Below are positions 49,460-58,598 of a stretch of 64,000 bases of DNA, piece by piece. Within the stretch, counting starts at the first letter, position 1; each line of letters begins with the position of its first letter. A model generated the notes under the pieces. The model did not search any database. It was not told where the DNA came from and worked only from the letters and a program-made list of their open reading frames with translations. The position numbers were made by a program, and so were the translations under genes. Origin of the DNA: Bacillus methanolicus MGA3 (GTDB lineage: Bacteria; Bacillota; Bacilli; Bacillales; Cytobacillaceae); contig NZ_CP007739.1 of NCBI RefSeq assembly GCF_000724485.1, positions 852,843-916,842 on the forward strand, in the 5' to 3' direction.

Positions 49460-51277
49460 ATGTCAAATAATAAAGCAGTGAAAAAATTGCCAGCTAGAAA
49501 TGAAATTCCAGTTGAAGAAACTTGGAGGCTAGAGGATATTTTTGCAACTGATGATGAATGGGAAAAAGAATTTGAAGAAGTAAAGAAGTTAATTCCTGGT
49601 ATTAATCGTTATAAAGGGAAGCTCGGAGAAAATGCAGATGAGTTATATAATGCGCTAACATTTCAGGACCAACTATTAGAACGCCTTGGAAAACTGTATA
49701 CATACGCGCATATGCGTTATGACCAAGATACAACCAATTCTTTTTACCAAGGAATGGATGACAGAATAAAAAACCTTTATTCACAAGCAGCGAGCGCTCT
49801 TGCTTTTATTGTTCCTGAAATATTGTCAATTGAAGAACAAAAGGTTGCCGCCTTCTTAGAAGAAAAAGAAGAATTGAGGTTGTATAAACACGCATTAGAA
49901 GAAATCAATTTACAAAGGCCTCATGTCCTTTCTGCCGAGCAGGAGGCACTTTTGGCAGAAGCAGCTGAGGTCATGAATGCATCAAGCAATACATTCGGAA
50001 TGTTAAATAATGCAGATCTTGTGTTTCCGAGCATTAAAGATGAGAACGGAGAAGAAGTAGAAGTAACTCATGGACGGTACATCCGATTCCTTGAAAGCAG
50101 CGACCGCAGGGTTCGAAAAGATGCATTTATGGCAGTTTACAGCACTTATGGGAAGTACCGGAATACATTTGCCAGCACTTTAAGCGGTACGGTGAAAAAG
50201 GATAATTTTAACGCACGAGTTCGTAAATACAACTCGGCCCGCCATGCTGCATTGGCAGCAAATAACATTCCAGAAAGTGTATACGATAATCTTGTAAATA
50301 CAATAAATGATAATCTTCATTTATTGCACCGTTACGTCAAGCTGCGAAAAAAAGTTCTTGGTTTAGATAAACTTCATATGTATGATTTATACACTCCACT
50401 TGTTAAAGACGTGAAAATGGAAATTACTTATGAAGAGGCAAAGGAGATCATTGTAAAGGGCCTGGCCCCGTTGGGAGAAGATTACGTAAATGTGCTAAAA
50501 GAAGGTTTTGAGAACCGCTGGGTTGACGTACGTGAAAATAAGGGCAAGCGAAGCGGGGCCTACTCTTCAGGAGCATATGGAACAAATCCATATATCTTAA
50601 TGAATTGGCAGGACAATGTAAATAATTTATTTACACTAGCCCACGAATTTGGCCATTCTGTTCACAGTTACTTTACACGCAAAAATCAGCCTTACCCTTA
50701 TGGCAACTATTCAATATTTGTCGCTGAGGTTGCTTCAACATGCAATGAAGCACTGTTGAATGATTATCTTTTAAAAACAATTGATGATGAGAAAAAACGT
50801 CTTTATTTGCTGAATCATTATTTGGAAGGGTTCAGAGGAACGGTGTTTCGCCAAACGATGTTTGCAGAATTTGAACATCTCATTCATCAAAAAGCACAAA
50901 ATCATGAGCCATTGACAGCTGATACGTTAACGAAAGAATATTATGAACTAAATAAGAAATATTTTGGTTTGGAAGATATTGAAATTGATGAAGAAATTGG
51001 ACTCGAGTGGGCCAGAATACCTCATTTTTATTACAATTATTATGTGTACCAATATGCAACCGGCTTCAGTGCTGCAACAGCATTAAGCAAACAAATTCTT
51101 GAAGAAGGCGAGCCGGCGGTAAGCCGTTATATTGAATTTTTAAAAGCTGGCAGTTCCGATTATCCGATTGAGGTGCTCAAAAAAGCAGGAGTTGATATGA
51201 CGAGTCCAAAACCGATTGAAGAAGCATGTAAAGTTTTTGAAGAAAAATTAAATGAAATGGAAAGTTTGCTTTCATAA
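49460..51277 (+). CDS. pepF: Oligoendopeptidase F PepF
   Basis: The 605-residue cytoplasmic M3 metallopeptidase has the zinc motif FTLAHEFGHSVHSYF and the third ligand Glu in FVAEVASTCNEALL. GAYSSGAYGTNPYILMNW lies just before the motif, as in PepF. It cleaves short peptides, possibly including those imported by Opp. GGAGG sits six bases before the ATG at 49460; the ATG at 49454 is too close. Closed by a strong terminator. Confidence 0.96.
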   Translation: MSNNKAVKKLPARNEIPVEETWRLEDIFATDDEWEKEFEEVKKLIPGINRYKGKLGENADELYNALTFQDQLLERLGKLYTYAHMRYDQDTTNSFYQGMDDRIKNLYSQAASALAFIVPEILSIEEQKVAAFLEEKEELRLYKHALEEINLQRPHVLSAEQEALLAEAAEVMNASSNTFGMLNNADLVFPSIKDENGEEVEVTHGRYIRFLESSDRRVRKDAFMAVYSTYGKYRNTFASTLSGTVKKDNFNARVRKYNSARHAALAANNIPESVYDNLVNTINDNLHLLHRYVKLRKKVLGLDKLHMYDLYTPLVKDVKMEITYEEAKEIIVKGLAPLGEDYVNVLKEGFENRWVDVRENKGKRSGAYSSGAYGTNPYILMNWQDNVNNLFTLAHEFGHSVHSYFTRKNQPYPYGNYSIFVAEVASTCNEALLNDYLLKTIDDEKKRLYLLNHYLEGFRGTVFRQTMFAEFEHLIHQKAQNHEPLTADTLTKEYYELNKKYFGLEDIEIDEEIGLEWARIPHFYYNYYVYQYATGFSAATALSKQILEEGEPAVSRYIEFLKAGSSDYPIEVLKKAGVDMTSPKPIEEACKVFEEKLNEMESLLS

Positions 51278-51285
51278 TATGAAAA

Positions 51286-51320
51286 AAAGGTCTGACTCTG
51301 TTGGCGGGAGTCAGACCTTT
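51286..51320 (+). terminator. Terminator after pepF
   Basis: AAAGGTCTGACTC pairs with GAGTCAGACCTTT around a 9-nt loop. The GGTCTGAC core recalls the arms of the 120-bp repeat. It lies between converging genes. Confidence 0.9.
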
Positions 51321-51332
51321 ATAAATCAGCAT

Positions 51333-51506
51333 CTAAAAACCTCTAAACCGATTGCGGTTGTTTATATAATATACGAAAAAAAATAAGGAGAAAAACAAAA
51401 TCGGTCCGGTAAAAAAGACGGAAATAAGCTTCATTAAACCAAATAGATGAAGAACAAAAGAGAAAAGGATAAACAAGATCATTAAAATCAAAATAAGATT
51501 TTGCAA
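51333..51506 (-). CDS. Small membrane protein, TTG start
   Basis: A 57-residue protein with two membrane segments (NLILILMILFILFSFVLHLFGL and LISVFFTGPILFFSLFFFVYYI) and a basic end (NNRNRFRGF). GGGAGGGG lies seven bases before the TTG at 51506; an upstream ATG extension has no site and would put a charged stretch ahead of the first segment. It is antisense to nothing known and not recognised. It is convergent with pepF and divergent from roxS. Confidence 0.72.
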   Translation of the reverse strand: MQNLILILMILFILFSFVLHLFGLMKLISVFFTGPILFFSLFFFVYYINNRNRFRGF

Positions 51507-51682
51507 TATCGTTCCCCTCCCGCAACGGCGAATATTCGGGTTCAAAGTGTGGATTAGTGATTATTGCGACGAAAAATCGACTTATAACTGCCAAATAAGA
51601 ATTTCAAACCACCGAACATGAACTTTTCTATAACAACATTGTATGCCCATGTCCAATTAATCATGCAGTGATTTTGACAATA

Positions 51683-51700
51683 TTGTGAAATAAAACACAA
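51683..51700. promoter_or_regulatory. Rex-type operator upstream of roxS
   Basis: TTGTGAAATAAAACACAA matches the Rex palindrome (TTGTGAAN4TTCACAA) in 16 of 18 positions if the centre is ignored. It lies 5 bp before the roxS -35 box. Rex senses the NADH/NAD+ ratio; RoxS of B. subtilis is known to be under Rex and ResD. Confidence 0.75.
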
Positions 51701-51705
51701 ACTTA

Positions 51706-51735
51706 TTGTCATGATCATTTTTTTCATGATATATT
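51706..51735 (+). promoter_or_regulatory. roxS promoter
   Basis: TTGTCA (51706-51711) and TATATT (51730-51735) are 18 bp apart. The start would fall near 51744, which is the 5' end expected from the conserved RNA. Confidence 0.75.
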
Positions 51736-51743
51736 ACAGATGT

Positions 51744-51863
51744 GAAGTTGATCACAAGCAAACAAATACCCCTTTGTTTGACCGTGAAAAATTTCTCCCA
51801 TCCCCTTTGTTCGTATTATATAAAGAAAAAGACCATGCAGCGAGGCCGCTGAATGGTCTTTTT
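51744..51863 (+). ncRNA. roxS: Small regulatory RNA RoxS/RsaE
   Basis: The stretch from 51744 carries the conserved RsaE/RoxS core: two copies of CCCCTTTGTT (51769-51778 and 51802-51811) and TTTCTCCCATCCCC between them. It ends in a GC-rich terminator (GACCAT...CAGCG/CGCTG...ATGGTC, 51829-51860, then TTTTTC). C-rich loops pair with ribosome sites of target mRNAs; in B. subtilis and Staphylococcus it lowers TCA-cycle and respiratory gene expression under redox or NO stress. Its position between pepF and spxH is the same in S. aureus, which I recall as the RsaE locus. The Rex-like box upstream fits. Confidence 0.92.
51829..51860. terminator. Shared terminator of roxS and spxH
   Basis: GACCAT pairs with ATGGTC and, inside, CAGCG with CGCTG. 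A-rich and T-rich flanks on both sides let it work for roxS (plus) and spxH (minus). Confidence 0.9.
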
Positions 51864-51864
51864 C

Positions 51865-52749
51865 TTATTCTTCTTCTTTATATCTCCAAAATGTTCCGTG
51901 TTTTGCAGGGATTTGTTCAACTTTCTGCTTTAATAAAAGCTTCTTCATTTCCTTCTCAACTTCATTGATCGATAAGTTATATACGACTGCCACTTCCTTT
52001 GAAGCGACAAGCTTAAAATGCTTTAGAAAAACTTCTAAAGAAGGAGGTTCAGCTCGTTCCGGCTTTTCTTGCAGCATTTCTTCAAGAATTTGTACGTAAA
52101 TTTCATAAGGATAACAACCCGTTATTTTGATTCCTTCTTCTTCGATGCGCTGATTGAAAAAAACAAGAGCAGGAATTTCATTAATCTCCATTTCTGAAGT
52201 GATTTTTAAATCACACTGAAAAGCCTTAGCTGCACTGTTCGAATGAATATCTGCTAAAAATTCTTCAACATCAAGACCGACGCTTTTGGCACATTCCTTT
52301 AGCACAGCAACATCGGAAACATTTTGCTTTTCTAAAAATATTATTTCCTGAATTTTTCGCAAAAAGCGGATGCCGGCTCTTCTACCTTGAAGCTCAGCAG
52401 CTTTAATTGCCATTGATGCAAGATATGGGGAAGAAATCGGGTTTTCAAGCCATAGGCTGCCGTCACAGGACATTCCTGAGCGACTTGCAGTCTTTTCCCA
52501 AAGCTCAGCTACCGATTCGTAATTTTTCTTACTTCCTAAATTCAAGGAAGTTAGTCGGACGCTTAAAATATGTTTTATTGAAAAATAGCGGCCATACTCA
52601 ATTTGGAGCTTTTTTATTACGGGTTCTAAAGCCCAGCATTTTGGACAAAGCGGGTCCACGAACATATAGAGTTCGATCGGTTTATTCTCTATTCCGTGGC
52701 AATGATGTGAGGAAGCCCTGTTATTGTATGTTTGCTTTTGTTCTCTCAC
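51865..52749 (-). CDS. spxH: ClpXP adaptor SpxH (YjbH), DsbA-like
   Basis: The 294-residue thioredoxin-fold protein begins with a His-rich zinc-binding stretch ([13 protein letters not shown]) and has [18 protein letters not shown], with the CPKC motif. It presents Spx to ClpXP and aggregates under stress, which releases Spx. Start is GTG overlapping the yjbI stop by GTGA, so its translation is likely coupled to yjbI, which is frameshifted here. Convergent with roxS. Its substrate Spx is encoded 6 kb away. Confidence 0.94.
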   Translation of the reverse strand: MREQKQTYNNRASSHHCHGIENKPIELYMFVDPLCPKCWALEPVIKKLQIEYGRYFSIKHILSVRLTSLNLGSKKNYESVAELWEKTASRSGMSCDGSLWLENPISSPYLASMAIKAAELQGRRAGIRFLRKIQEIIFLEKQNVSDVAVLKECAKSVGLDVEEFLADIHSNSAAKAFQCDLKITSEMEINEIPALVFFNQRIEEEGIKITGCYPYEIYVQILEEMLQEKPERAEPPSLEVFLKHFKLVASKEVAVVYNLSINEVEKEMKKLLLKQKVEQIPAKHGTFWRYKEEE

Positions 52750-53152
52750 TTACTTTCACCTTGAACTTCATTTTTATCTGGTGTGTTAATCATGTGCTGG
52801 GCAGTTAATACAAGCCTTGAGAAAAAATCTTTTCTAATTTCTCCCTCCAGACCAACTTCATCCATTGCTTCATTCATACATGCAAGCCATGCTTTTGCAC
52901 GGGCAGGGGTGATTTCAAATGGCTGATGGCGGGCCCTGAGCATTGGGTGTCCATGTTCATTTGTGTATAAAGGAGGGCCGCCCAAATATTGAGTTAGAAA
53001 CTGCTCTTGTTTTCTGGCAGTTTCAGTTAGGCTTCTGGAAAAATCGGAGTGAGATCCGGATGCTGTCCAACACGGCGATAAAACGCCACAACAAGCCGGT
53101 GAAGCGTTTCTTTGCCGATGGCATCGAATGGTGGATGCATTCTCTCGACCAT
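52746..53152 (-). pseudogene. yjbI: Truncated hemoglobin YjbI, broken by a one-base frameshift
   Basis: From ATG 53152 the frame reads MHPPFDAIGKETLHRLVVAF...HPDLTPIFPEA and then hits TAA near 53026. In the next frame the expected continuation SLTETARKQEQFLTQYLGGPPLYTNEHGHPMLRARHQPF resumes at once and runs to the stop at 52746. One missing A in CCAGAAGCC (about 53033, expected CCAGAAAGCC) restores a 135-residue group II truncated globin with the proximal His in HGHPM. GGAG lies eight bases before the ATG. It is the first gene of yjbI-spxH. It may be a true mutation or a homopolymer sequencing error. Confidence 0.9.
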
Positions 53153-53266
53153 AATAACGACTCCTTTAACTTATGTTTTATTTGGCAAGCTTCATTCGCC
53201 AGGGCCTCGAGATCATAAGATCGCTCTTTGCGGAAATAATCATTTTTTGTTCTTGTGTTTTTCTTT

Positions 53267-53295
53267 ATTGTATCAGCCGGAAATTCTTATCTCAA
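53267..53295 (-). promoter_or_regulatory. Promoter of yjbI-spxH
   Basis: On the minus strand TTGAGA (53295-53290) and TACAAT (53272-53267) are 17 bp apart, giving a ~105-nt leader before the yjbI ATG. Confidence 0.7.
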
Positions 53296-53333
53296 ACAAA
53301 TAGCCTTGCACCTTCATTATGTCCAATTTCAAG

Positions 53334-53372
53334 GACAATCCCGCTTGTTATGAGTAACAAAGCGGGATTGTC
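53334..53372. terminator. Long hairpin after yjbJ
   Basis: GACAATCCCGCTT pairs perfectly (13 bp) with AAGCGGGATTGTC, with an inner GTTA/TAAC. It stands downstream of the minus-strand yjbJ gene. Confidence 0.75.
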
Positions 53373-53384
53373 GATTAACAAATA

Positions 53385-54014
53385 TTAAGCATAGAATAAG
53401 CTGGTAACTTTTTTTACATAATTTTGTGTTTCTTTAAAAGGAGGGATTCCTCTATATTTATCAACGTTTCCTGGTCCGGCGTTATAGGCTGCTAATGTAA
53501 GCTCAATATTTCCGTTATATTTGTCAAACAGTTTCTTTAAATACTTGCTTCCAGCGAGAATGTTTTCTTCAGGATCAAAAATGTTTTGAACACCTAATTC
53601 CCGTGCAGTTTCAGGCATAAGCTGCATAAGTCCTGAAGCACCTGCACGACTGACAGCATTTGGATTGAAATTCGATTCCTGCTTAATAACTGCTTTAATA
53701 AGCTTGGCCGGAAGCTCGTAGATGCTTGCTGCCTTTTCGATCAGGCTGTCATAATTGGTTTTGCAGCCTGACAATTTTGTTAGCTGGATTGGCGGCAGAT
53801 TAGGACCATTGAACACGGGAACGGCTGAATCTGCCGTTTGTGCCGATGCCGACAATCCTTTTTGTGGATTTGAAAGTGATGAAAGTTCTTCTTCCTCAAT
53901 AAAATCAGTTAACAGCTCTTGAAATAGTGAAGAATTATTTGAAGTTTGCAAAGGCTGGTTGAAATACTGAAGAGCTTGTAATTCAAGCATTGCTTTTAAC
54001 ATTTCCACATTCAT
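53385..54014 (-). CDS. yjbJ: Lytic transglycosylase YjbJ (SLT domain)
   Basis: The 209-residue protein ends in an SLT domain: [31 protein letters not shown] with the catalytic Glu (QES) and [20 protein letters not shown]. The first ~100 residues are low-complexity ([18 protein letters not shown]) with no evident signal peptide, as in B. subtilis YjbJ. It would cleave peptidoglycan glycan strands; how it crosses the membrane is not clear from sequence. AAGGAGAA lies nine bases before the ATG at 54014. Confidence 0.9.
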   Translation of the reverse strand: MNVEMLKAMLELQALQYFNQPLQTSNNSSLFQELLTDFIEEEELSSLSNPQKGLSASAQTADSAVPVFNGPNLPPIQLTKLSGCKTNYDSLIEKAASIYELPAKLIKAVIKQESNFNPNAVSRAGASGLMQLMPETARELGVQNIFDPEENILAGSKYLKKLFDKYNGNIELTLAAYNAGPGNVDKYRGIPPFKETQNYVKKVTSLFYA

Positions 54015-54036
54015 CAAACAAGTTCTCCTTACGAAA

Positions 54037-54615
54037 TTATAAGTTGTTTTTTGCTTTGAAAAACCGTTTTATTTTGTTTTCAGTATTTCGTAACGGAATA
54101 TTCAGTTCATTGAGCAAATCCATAAAAATTTTTTGACCTTCTTCTCTATTAGTTACCTCATATTCTATCTCAAAATCTTCCTTATTTAAATAGTAACTGT
54201 GGTCAAAAACAAGCAAACCTCCTTTATATTTTTGTTCTGCTCTTAAGGTTGTTAAAGAGCCAAGGTATTCTAAATCTGAAAGGTTTATGTTTAAATTCTG
54301 TAGTATTGTCCTAATTTTCCCTTCAGGAAATGTTAGGTGACGAAGCATTTTTTCTGCTTCATAGGAATTGATTTTCTGATTCGTTTCAAGCAGCCCTCCA
54401 TCTACAGGCTGCTTTAATGTCAATTCAAAAAAGCCGTTTTTTTCTCTTATCCGCAAAGCCGAACCCAGTTCCTTTAATGAAAATAGATCAGTATCAAAAT
54501 AATGATTGATTTGTTTGGAAAAATTTGTGCTTTTTATATGAAAAACTTTCTGAATACGTTGAAATTCGTCTTTCGTAAGCAGGTTTTTAAATTCAATTTC
54601 AATTTGCTGAGACAA
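54037..54615 (-). CDS. yjbK: CYTH domain protein YjbK
   Basis: The 192-residue protein carries the CYTH signature EIEFK (ExExK) at residues 5-9 and basic/acidic strands [17 protein letters not shown] and FEIEYEVTN, forming the triphosphate tunnel. Relatives are adenylate cyclase type IV, thiamine triphosphatase or inorganic triphosphatase; the substrate here is unknown. Start is TTG after GGAGAG with a 7-base gap. It lies divergent from yjbL-relQ, next to the alarmone synthetase, which also handles triphosphates. Confidence 0.9.
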   Translation of the reverse strand: MSQQIEIEFKNLLTKDEFQRIQKVFHIKSTNFSKQINHYFDTDLFSLKELGSALRIREKNGFFELTLKQPVDGGLLETNQKINSYEAEKMLRHLTFPEGKIRTILQNLNINLSDLEYLGSLTTLRAEQKYKGGLLVFDHSYYLNKEDFEIEYEVTNREEGQKIFMDLLNELNIPLRNTENKIKRFFKAKNNL

Positions 54616-54751
54616 TTTTGTTCTCTCCTCACGATTTCATTCACTATTATAATATCAAAAAATCAGGAAAATAATTGCTTTAATGTTTCAATTTTGGGAG
54701 AAATGAATTCTATATGATAAAATAGGAAAGAGCATGGAGGTTGATGATAAC

Positions 54752-55111
54752 ATGAAACAAAAAATTCATATTCAAAGTGCGCAAATAAAGGAAAATCAAT
54801 TACTTCTGGAGACAGAATCGCCCATTTCTGATTTAAAAGCTGTCGGCCAGATCCTAGTTGATTCTGATAATTTTTCTTTTATTTATCTAACAGAAAATAA
54901 GGATGATTATACATATATTGTACTTTCTGAGTCATGCTGGGCACAATTAAGGGAGGCGCTTGATACTGAGATTCCTGCTTATTTAGTCGGCCAAGGTGAA
55001 ACACTTGAATTAATAAATTTTCATAATGAGTTAAGGTACTTGATCGAAAATATAAAGGGGAATAGTAACTACGGAGAGGAAATGGTTGAAAAAGTGGAAA
55101 ACACTTTTTAA
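54752..55111 (+). CDS. yjbL: YjbL family protein (UPF0738)
   Basis: A 119-residue soluble protein with QILVDSDNFSFIYLTENKDDYTYIVLSE, matching YjbL/UPF0738. GGAGGT lies 9-10 bases before the ATG at 54752; an ATG at 54734 in the same frame overlaps that site. It precedes relQ by 68 bp, as in B. subtilis. Function unknown. Confidence 0.85.
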   Translation: MKQKIHIQSAQIKENQLLLETESPISDLKAVGQILVDSDNFSFIYLTENKDDYTYIVLSESCWAQLREALDTEIPAYLVGQGETLELINFHNELRYLIENIKGNSNYGEEMVEKVENTF

Positions 55112-55179
55112 ATTTGTTCAAAAAACATCCGTTCACAATGTTTAATGATTTACGATAACCGGATGAGGTGATTTTATTA

Positions 55180-55815
55180 GTGAAGCATTGGGATTTGTTT
55201 TTAGCACCATACAAACAAGCTGTGGAAGAACTTAAGGTAAAACTTAAAGGTATGAGAAGCCAATTTGAACTGCATTCGACTCACTCGCCAATTGAATTTG
55301 TTACGGGAAGAGTGAAACCTATTGCCAGTATTTTAGATAAAGCAAACCAAAAAGGCATTCCTCTTGACAGATTAGAAGAAATGCAGGATATTGCCGGTCT
55401 GCGCATGATGTGCCAGTTTGTTGACGATATTATGCGGGTTGTCGAGCTTTTAAGAAACAGAAATGATTTTGAGATTGTTGAAGAGAGAGATTATATTTCA
55501 CATAAAAAAGCAAGCGGATACAGATCTTATCATGTCGTGATCCGTTATCCTGTTCAAACAATAGAAGGAGAAAAGAAAATCTTAGCGGAAATTCAAATTC
55601 GGACACTTGCGATGAATTTCTGGGCAACCATTGAACATTCTCTGAATTATAAATATAAAGGACAATTTCCTGAAGATATACGGATTCGATTGCAAAGAGC
55701 AGCCGAAGCGGCTTTTCTCCTTGATGAGGAAATGTCGCAAATTAGGGGAGAAATCCAAGAAGCCCAGGCATTTTTTACACGGAAGAAAGAATTGCAGCAA
55801 GATGGAGACATGTAA
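55180..55815 (+). CDS. relQ: Small alarmone synthetase RelQ (YjbM)
   Basis: The 211-residue synthetase makes (p)ppGpp (and pGpp) from ATP and GDP/GTP and lacks a hydrolase domain. Motifs: EFVTGRVKPIASILDKA, MQDIAGLRMMCQFVDDI, SHKKASGYRSYHVVIRYP, EIQIRTLAMNFWATIEHSLNYKY. GAGGTG lies nine bases before the GTG at 55180; the frame extends four codons to another GTG. nadK follows 45 bp later. Confidence 0.95.
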   Translation: MKHWDLFLAPYKQAVEELKVKLKGMRSQFELHSTHSPIEFVTGRVKPIASILDKANQKGIPLDRLEEMQDIAGLRMMCQFVDDIMRVVELLRNRNDFEIVEERDYISHKKASGYRSYHVVIRYPVQTIEGEKKILAEIQIRTLAMNFWATIEHSLNYKYKGQFPEDIRIRLQRAAEAAFLLDEEMSQIRGEIQEAQAFFTRKKELQQDGDM

Positions 55816-55860
55816 CGTTATTCCGCTTTGATTATTAATAAAAAGAGGAGTTTTTGTTCA

Positions 55861-56661
55861 ATGAAATTTGCGTTTACGACTAAAGGGGATCCAAAATCGA
55901 ACACTCTTATGCATAAAATGAGATCTCAATTATTGGAATTTGATCTTATTTACGATGAAGATCAGCCGGATATTGTTATTTCTGTCGGAGGAGACGGTAC
56001 ATTATTATATGCTTTTCACCGGTACAGCAGCCGTCTTGACAAAACTGCGTTTGTCGGTGTTCATACGGGGCACCTTGGTTTCTATGCTGACTGGGTGCCT
56101 GATGAAATCGAAAAGCTAGTGATTGCCATTGCGAAAACTCCTTATCAAGTGATTGAGTATCCTCTATTAGAAGTCATTATCCGCTACCAGCACGGAGGAA
56201 AAGAAACACGATATTTGGCATTAAATGAATCCACTGTTAGAGCTGTTGAAGGCACACTTGTCATGGATGTTGAAATCCGCGGAGATCATTTTGAACGGTT
56301 TCGCGGTGATGGGCTTTGCATTTCCACACCGTCAGGAAGTACAGCATATAATAAGGCGCTGGGAGGGGCCATTCTTCATCCTTCTATCTCAGCAATTCAG
56401 GTAACGGAAATGGCGTCGATCAACAATCGGATTTTTAGGACAGTCGGTTCTCCGCTCATATTGCCTTCCCACCATACATGTATGCTGAAGCCGGTCAATG
56501 AACCGGATTTCCAAATTACCATTGACCATTTGACGCTTCTTCATAAAGATGTTAAGTCAATCCAATATAGAGTGGCTGATGAGAAAATCCGGTTTGCGCG
56601 ATTCAGGCCTTTTCCTTTTTGGAAAAGGGTACGCGATTCATTTATATCAGATAAAAATTAA
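55861..56661 (+). CDS. nadK: NAD kinase NadK (YjbN/PpnKA)
   Basis: The 266-residue enzyme phosphorylates NAD to [21 protein letters not shown] has the GGDG motif, [14 protein letters not shown] the NE/D motif, and [18 protein letters not shown] the binding loop. AGAGGAG lies ten bases before the ATG at 55861; a longer frame (from 55828) has no site. The gene follows relQ in the same order as in B. subtilis. Confidence 0.96.
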   Translation: MKFAFTTKGDPKSNTLMHKMRSQLLEFDLIYDEDQPDIVISVGGDGTLLYAFHRYSSRLDKTAFVGVHTGHLGFYADWVPDEIEKLVIAIAKTPYQVIEYPLLEVIIRYQHGGKETRYLALNESTVRAVEGTLVMDVEIRGDHFERFRGDGLCISTPSGSTAYNKALGGAILHPSISAIQVTEMASINNRIFRTVGSPLILPSHHTCMLKPVNEPDFQITIDHLTLLHKDVKSIQYRVADEKIRFARFRPFPFWKRVRDSFISDKN

Positions 56662-56680
56662 TTGAAAACAGGGCTGATTT

Positions 56681-57601
56681 ATGAGAACAAACTGTTTTAC
56701 TCTTACTTGGAAAATCGACAGTAATGAAGAAGGGATCTTAGTCAGAGAGTTTTTAAAGGAGCAGAATATTTCGAAAACAGCTTTAACTGATATTAAATTT
56801 CATGGCGGAAAAATAATCGTTAATGAAAAAGAAGTTACCGTACGTTATAAACTTTCGGAAGGAGATATTTTAAAAGTTATTTTTCCGGAAGAGAAGCCAA
56901 GTGAAGGGGTTGCTGGGGAAGAAATTCCTCTGGAAATCCTTTACGAGGATGAGTACCTGCTTGTTATCAATAAGCCTTCCGGCATGAACACCATACCTTC
57001 TCGGGAACACCCTTCAGGTAGTCTGGCGAACGCTTTAGTCGGATATTATAACAAAATAGGTCTTATATCGACTTCTCATATTGTAACCCGTCTTGACCGG
57101 GATACATCCGGTATTGTTTTGGTTGCAAAATACCGCCATATTCACCACCTGTTCAGCAAACAACAAAAGAGCGGGCTCGTAAAAAGAACATATGAAGCGT
57201 TTGCAGAAGGTTTTTTTATGCAACGCCAGGGAAAAATTGAAGAACCGATTGCAAGAAAATCAAACAGTATTATTGAAAGAGAAGTAAATCCTAACGGGCA
57301 ATATGCTTGTACATACTACAAAGTGATCAAGGAATATTCATCTTTTTCGCATGTTCAATTGCAGCTGGAAACAGGTCGGACCCACCAAATCCGCGTCCAT
57401 CTTTCATATCTTGGACATCCGCTTCTTGGCGATAATCTCTACGGAGGAGACACATCAATAATGAAAAGGCAGGCATTACATTGCTGTAAGCTAGTTTTCT
57501 TTCATCCGTTTCAAAAAAAAGACATGGAATTTCGTTCTGAGATGCCGGAGGACATGAGAAAATTGTTATTAAAGAGTGAAAAGGGGCTATCCGGAAGATG
57601 A
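56681..57601 (+). CDS. yjbO: RluD-type RNA pseudouridine synthase YjbO
   Basis: The 306-residue protein has an N-terminal S4-like region (LREFLKEQNISKTALTDIKFHGGKIIVN) and a RluA/D catalytic domain with HIVTRLDRDTSGIVLVAK (catalytic Asp) and LETGRTHQIRVHLSYLGHPLLGD. It probably modifies 23S rRNA. AGGGCTG precedes the ATG. The transcript ends in a hairpin that overlaps the last codons. Confidence 0.93.
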   Translation: MRTNCFTLTWKIDSNEEGILVREFLKEQNISKTALTDIKFHGGKIIVNEKEVTVRYKLSEGDILKVIFPEEKPSEGVAGEEIPLEILYEDEYLLVINKPSGMNTIPSREHPSGSLANALVGYYNKIGLISTSHIVTRLDRDTSGIVLVAKYRHIHHLFSKQQKSGLVKRTYEAFAEGFFMQRQGKIEEPIARKSNSIIEREVNPNGQYACTYYKVIKEYSSFSHVQLQLETGRTHQIRVHLSYLGHPLLGDNLYGGDTSIMKRQALHCCKLVFFHPFQKKDMEFRSEMPEDMRKLLLKSEKGLSGR

Positions 57602-57633
57602 AAACCATTCATCTACCGGGACAGCCTCTTTTT
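57581..57633 (+). terminator. Terminator overlapping the yjbO stop codon
   Basis: AGGGGCTATCCGGAAGATG pairs imperfectly with CATCTACCGGGACAGCCTCT, followed by TTTTC. The left arm is inside the gene. Confidence 0.75.
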
Positions 57634-57646
57634 CTATTTCAAACAC

Positions 57647-58387
57647 TTAATTAAAACTCCTGAATTTTTCCGCTATATAAGGCATTGATGATGGAACAGA
57701 TACAATTTCCATCTCCGGATACCTTAGCGCGGAAAGCTTACCGCCAAACACAGCACCAGTGTCAATATTATACGTTTTGTTTATGACCCTTACTTCCTTA
57801 ACAGGGGTATGGCCATAGACAATATACGCTTTACCGTTATATGATTTTGCCCAATCTCTTCGAACAGGCGTTCCGTCAGGATTCGTCTGCCCGGTTATAT
57901 CACCATACAATACAAATGTCTTAACTTTTGAATTGTTTTTTCCAATTAAATCTTCCCTGATTCCGGCATGGGCGATCACTAATTTTCCATTATCAAGTAC
58001 CTGATAAAGTGGAGCATTTTCATATAAGTCGATAAATTTTTTTCTGATGTTTTTTTGTTCAAGTGATGATAATGAATTGTATTCAGCAACAGTTGTTTCC
58101 AGACCGTGCGTAATTTGTACTTTATTTCCTAAAAAAAAGCGGTAAAGTTTATTGCAGTGATTTCCTGGAACATAAAAAGACAGTTTTCTCTTTAAAGCTA
58201 ATTCCCACACGGTTTCGACCACTCTTAAACTTTCTGGGCCGCGATCCGTTAAATCACCAACAAATGCAAGTTTTCTATCGCTTTTATGCAAAGGAACCCC
58301 TTCTGACCAATCATATCCGAGTTTCTTTGTTAAATGAACGAATTCATTAAAACAGCCATGAATGTCACCAATTATATCAAGTTTCAT
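57647..58387 (-). CDS. prpE: Bis(5'-nucleosyl)-tetraphosphatase/protein phosphatase PrpE
   Basis: The 246-residue metallophosphatase has [31 protein letters not shown], and HAGIREDL with GHTP near the end. PrpE of B. subtilis hydrolyses Ap4A and dephosphorylates tyrosine, and affects spore germination. AAGGAAGGGTG precedes the ATG. Convergent with yjbO and divergent from fabI. Confidence 0.94.
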   Translation of the reverse strand: MKLDIIGDIHGCFNEFVHLTKKLGYDWSEGVPLHKSDRKLAFVGDLTDRGPESLRVVETVWELALKRKLSFYVPGNHCNKLYRFFLGNKVQITHGLETTVAEYNSLSSLEQKNIRKKFIDLYENAPLYQVLDNGKLVIAHAGIREDLIGKNNSKVKTFVLYGDITGQTNPDGTPVRRDWAKSYNGKAYIVYGHTPVKEVRVINKTYNIDTGAVFGGKLSALRYPEMEIVSVPSSMPYIAEKFRSFN

Positions 58388-58551
58388 ATTCGAGCACCCT
58401 TCCTTGCATTTTTTCGCTTGTTTAAAAAAATGAATCTTTATTAAAAATACTCTTTTTTAAGGGATTTACACAAATTGTTATCTTCAATATTAGTGAGGTA
58501 GTGAAAATACTTTAGAGGAATTCTTTTCATTTTGCGAAAAATGTATTAAGA

Positions 58552-58568
58552 TTAGTACTAGGTATTAA
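58552..58568. promoter_or_regulatory. FapR operator before fabI
   Basis: TTAGTACTAGGTATTAA is a near-perfect FapR box (TTAGTACCTRGTACTAA). It lies about 30 bp upstream of the fabI start codon, so FapR would sit over the transcription start. Confidence 0.9.
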
Positions 58569-58598
58569 TAACATGTAATAAATAGGAGGATATAATTA

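Noticed and set aside
51741-51756. TGTGAAGTTGATCACA as an FNR/CRP-type operator
   Set aside because: It fits TGTGA-N6-TCACA, but it covers the 5' end of RoxS, where the sequence (GAAGTTGATCACA) is conserved as RNA; I take the match as incidental.
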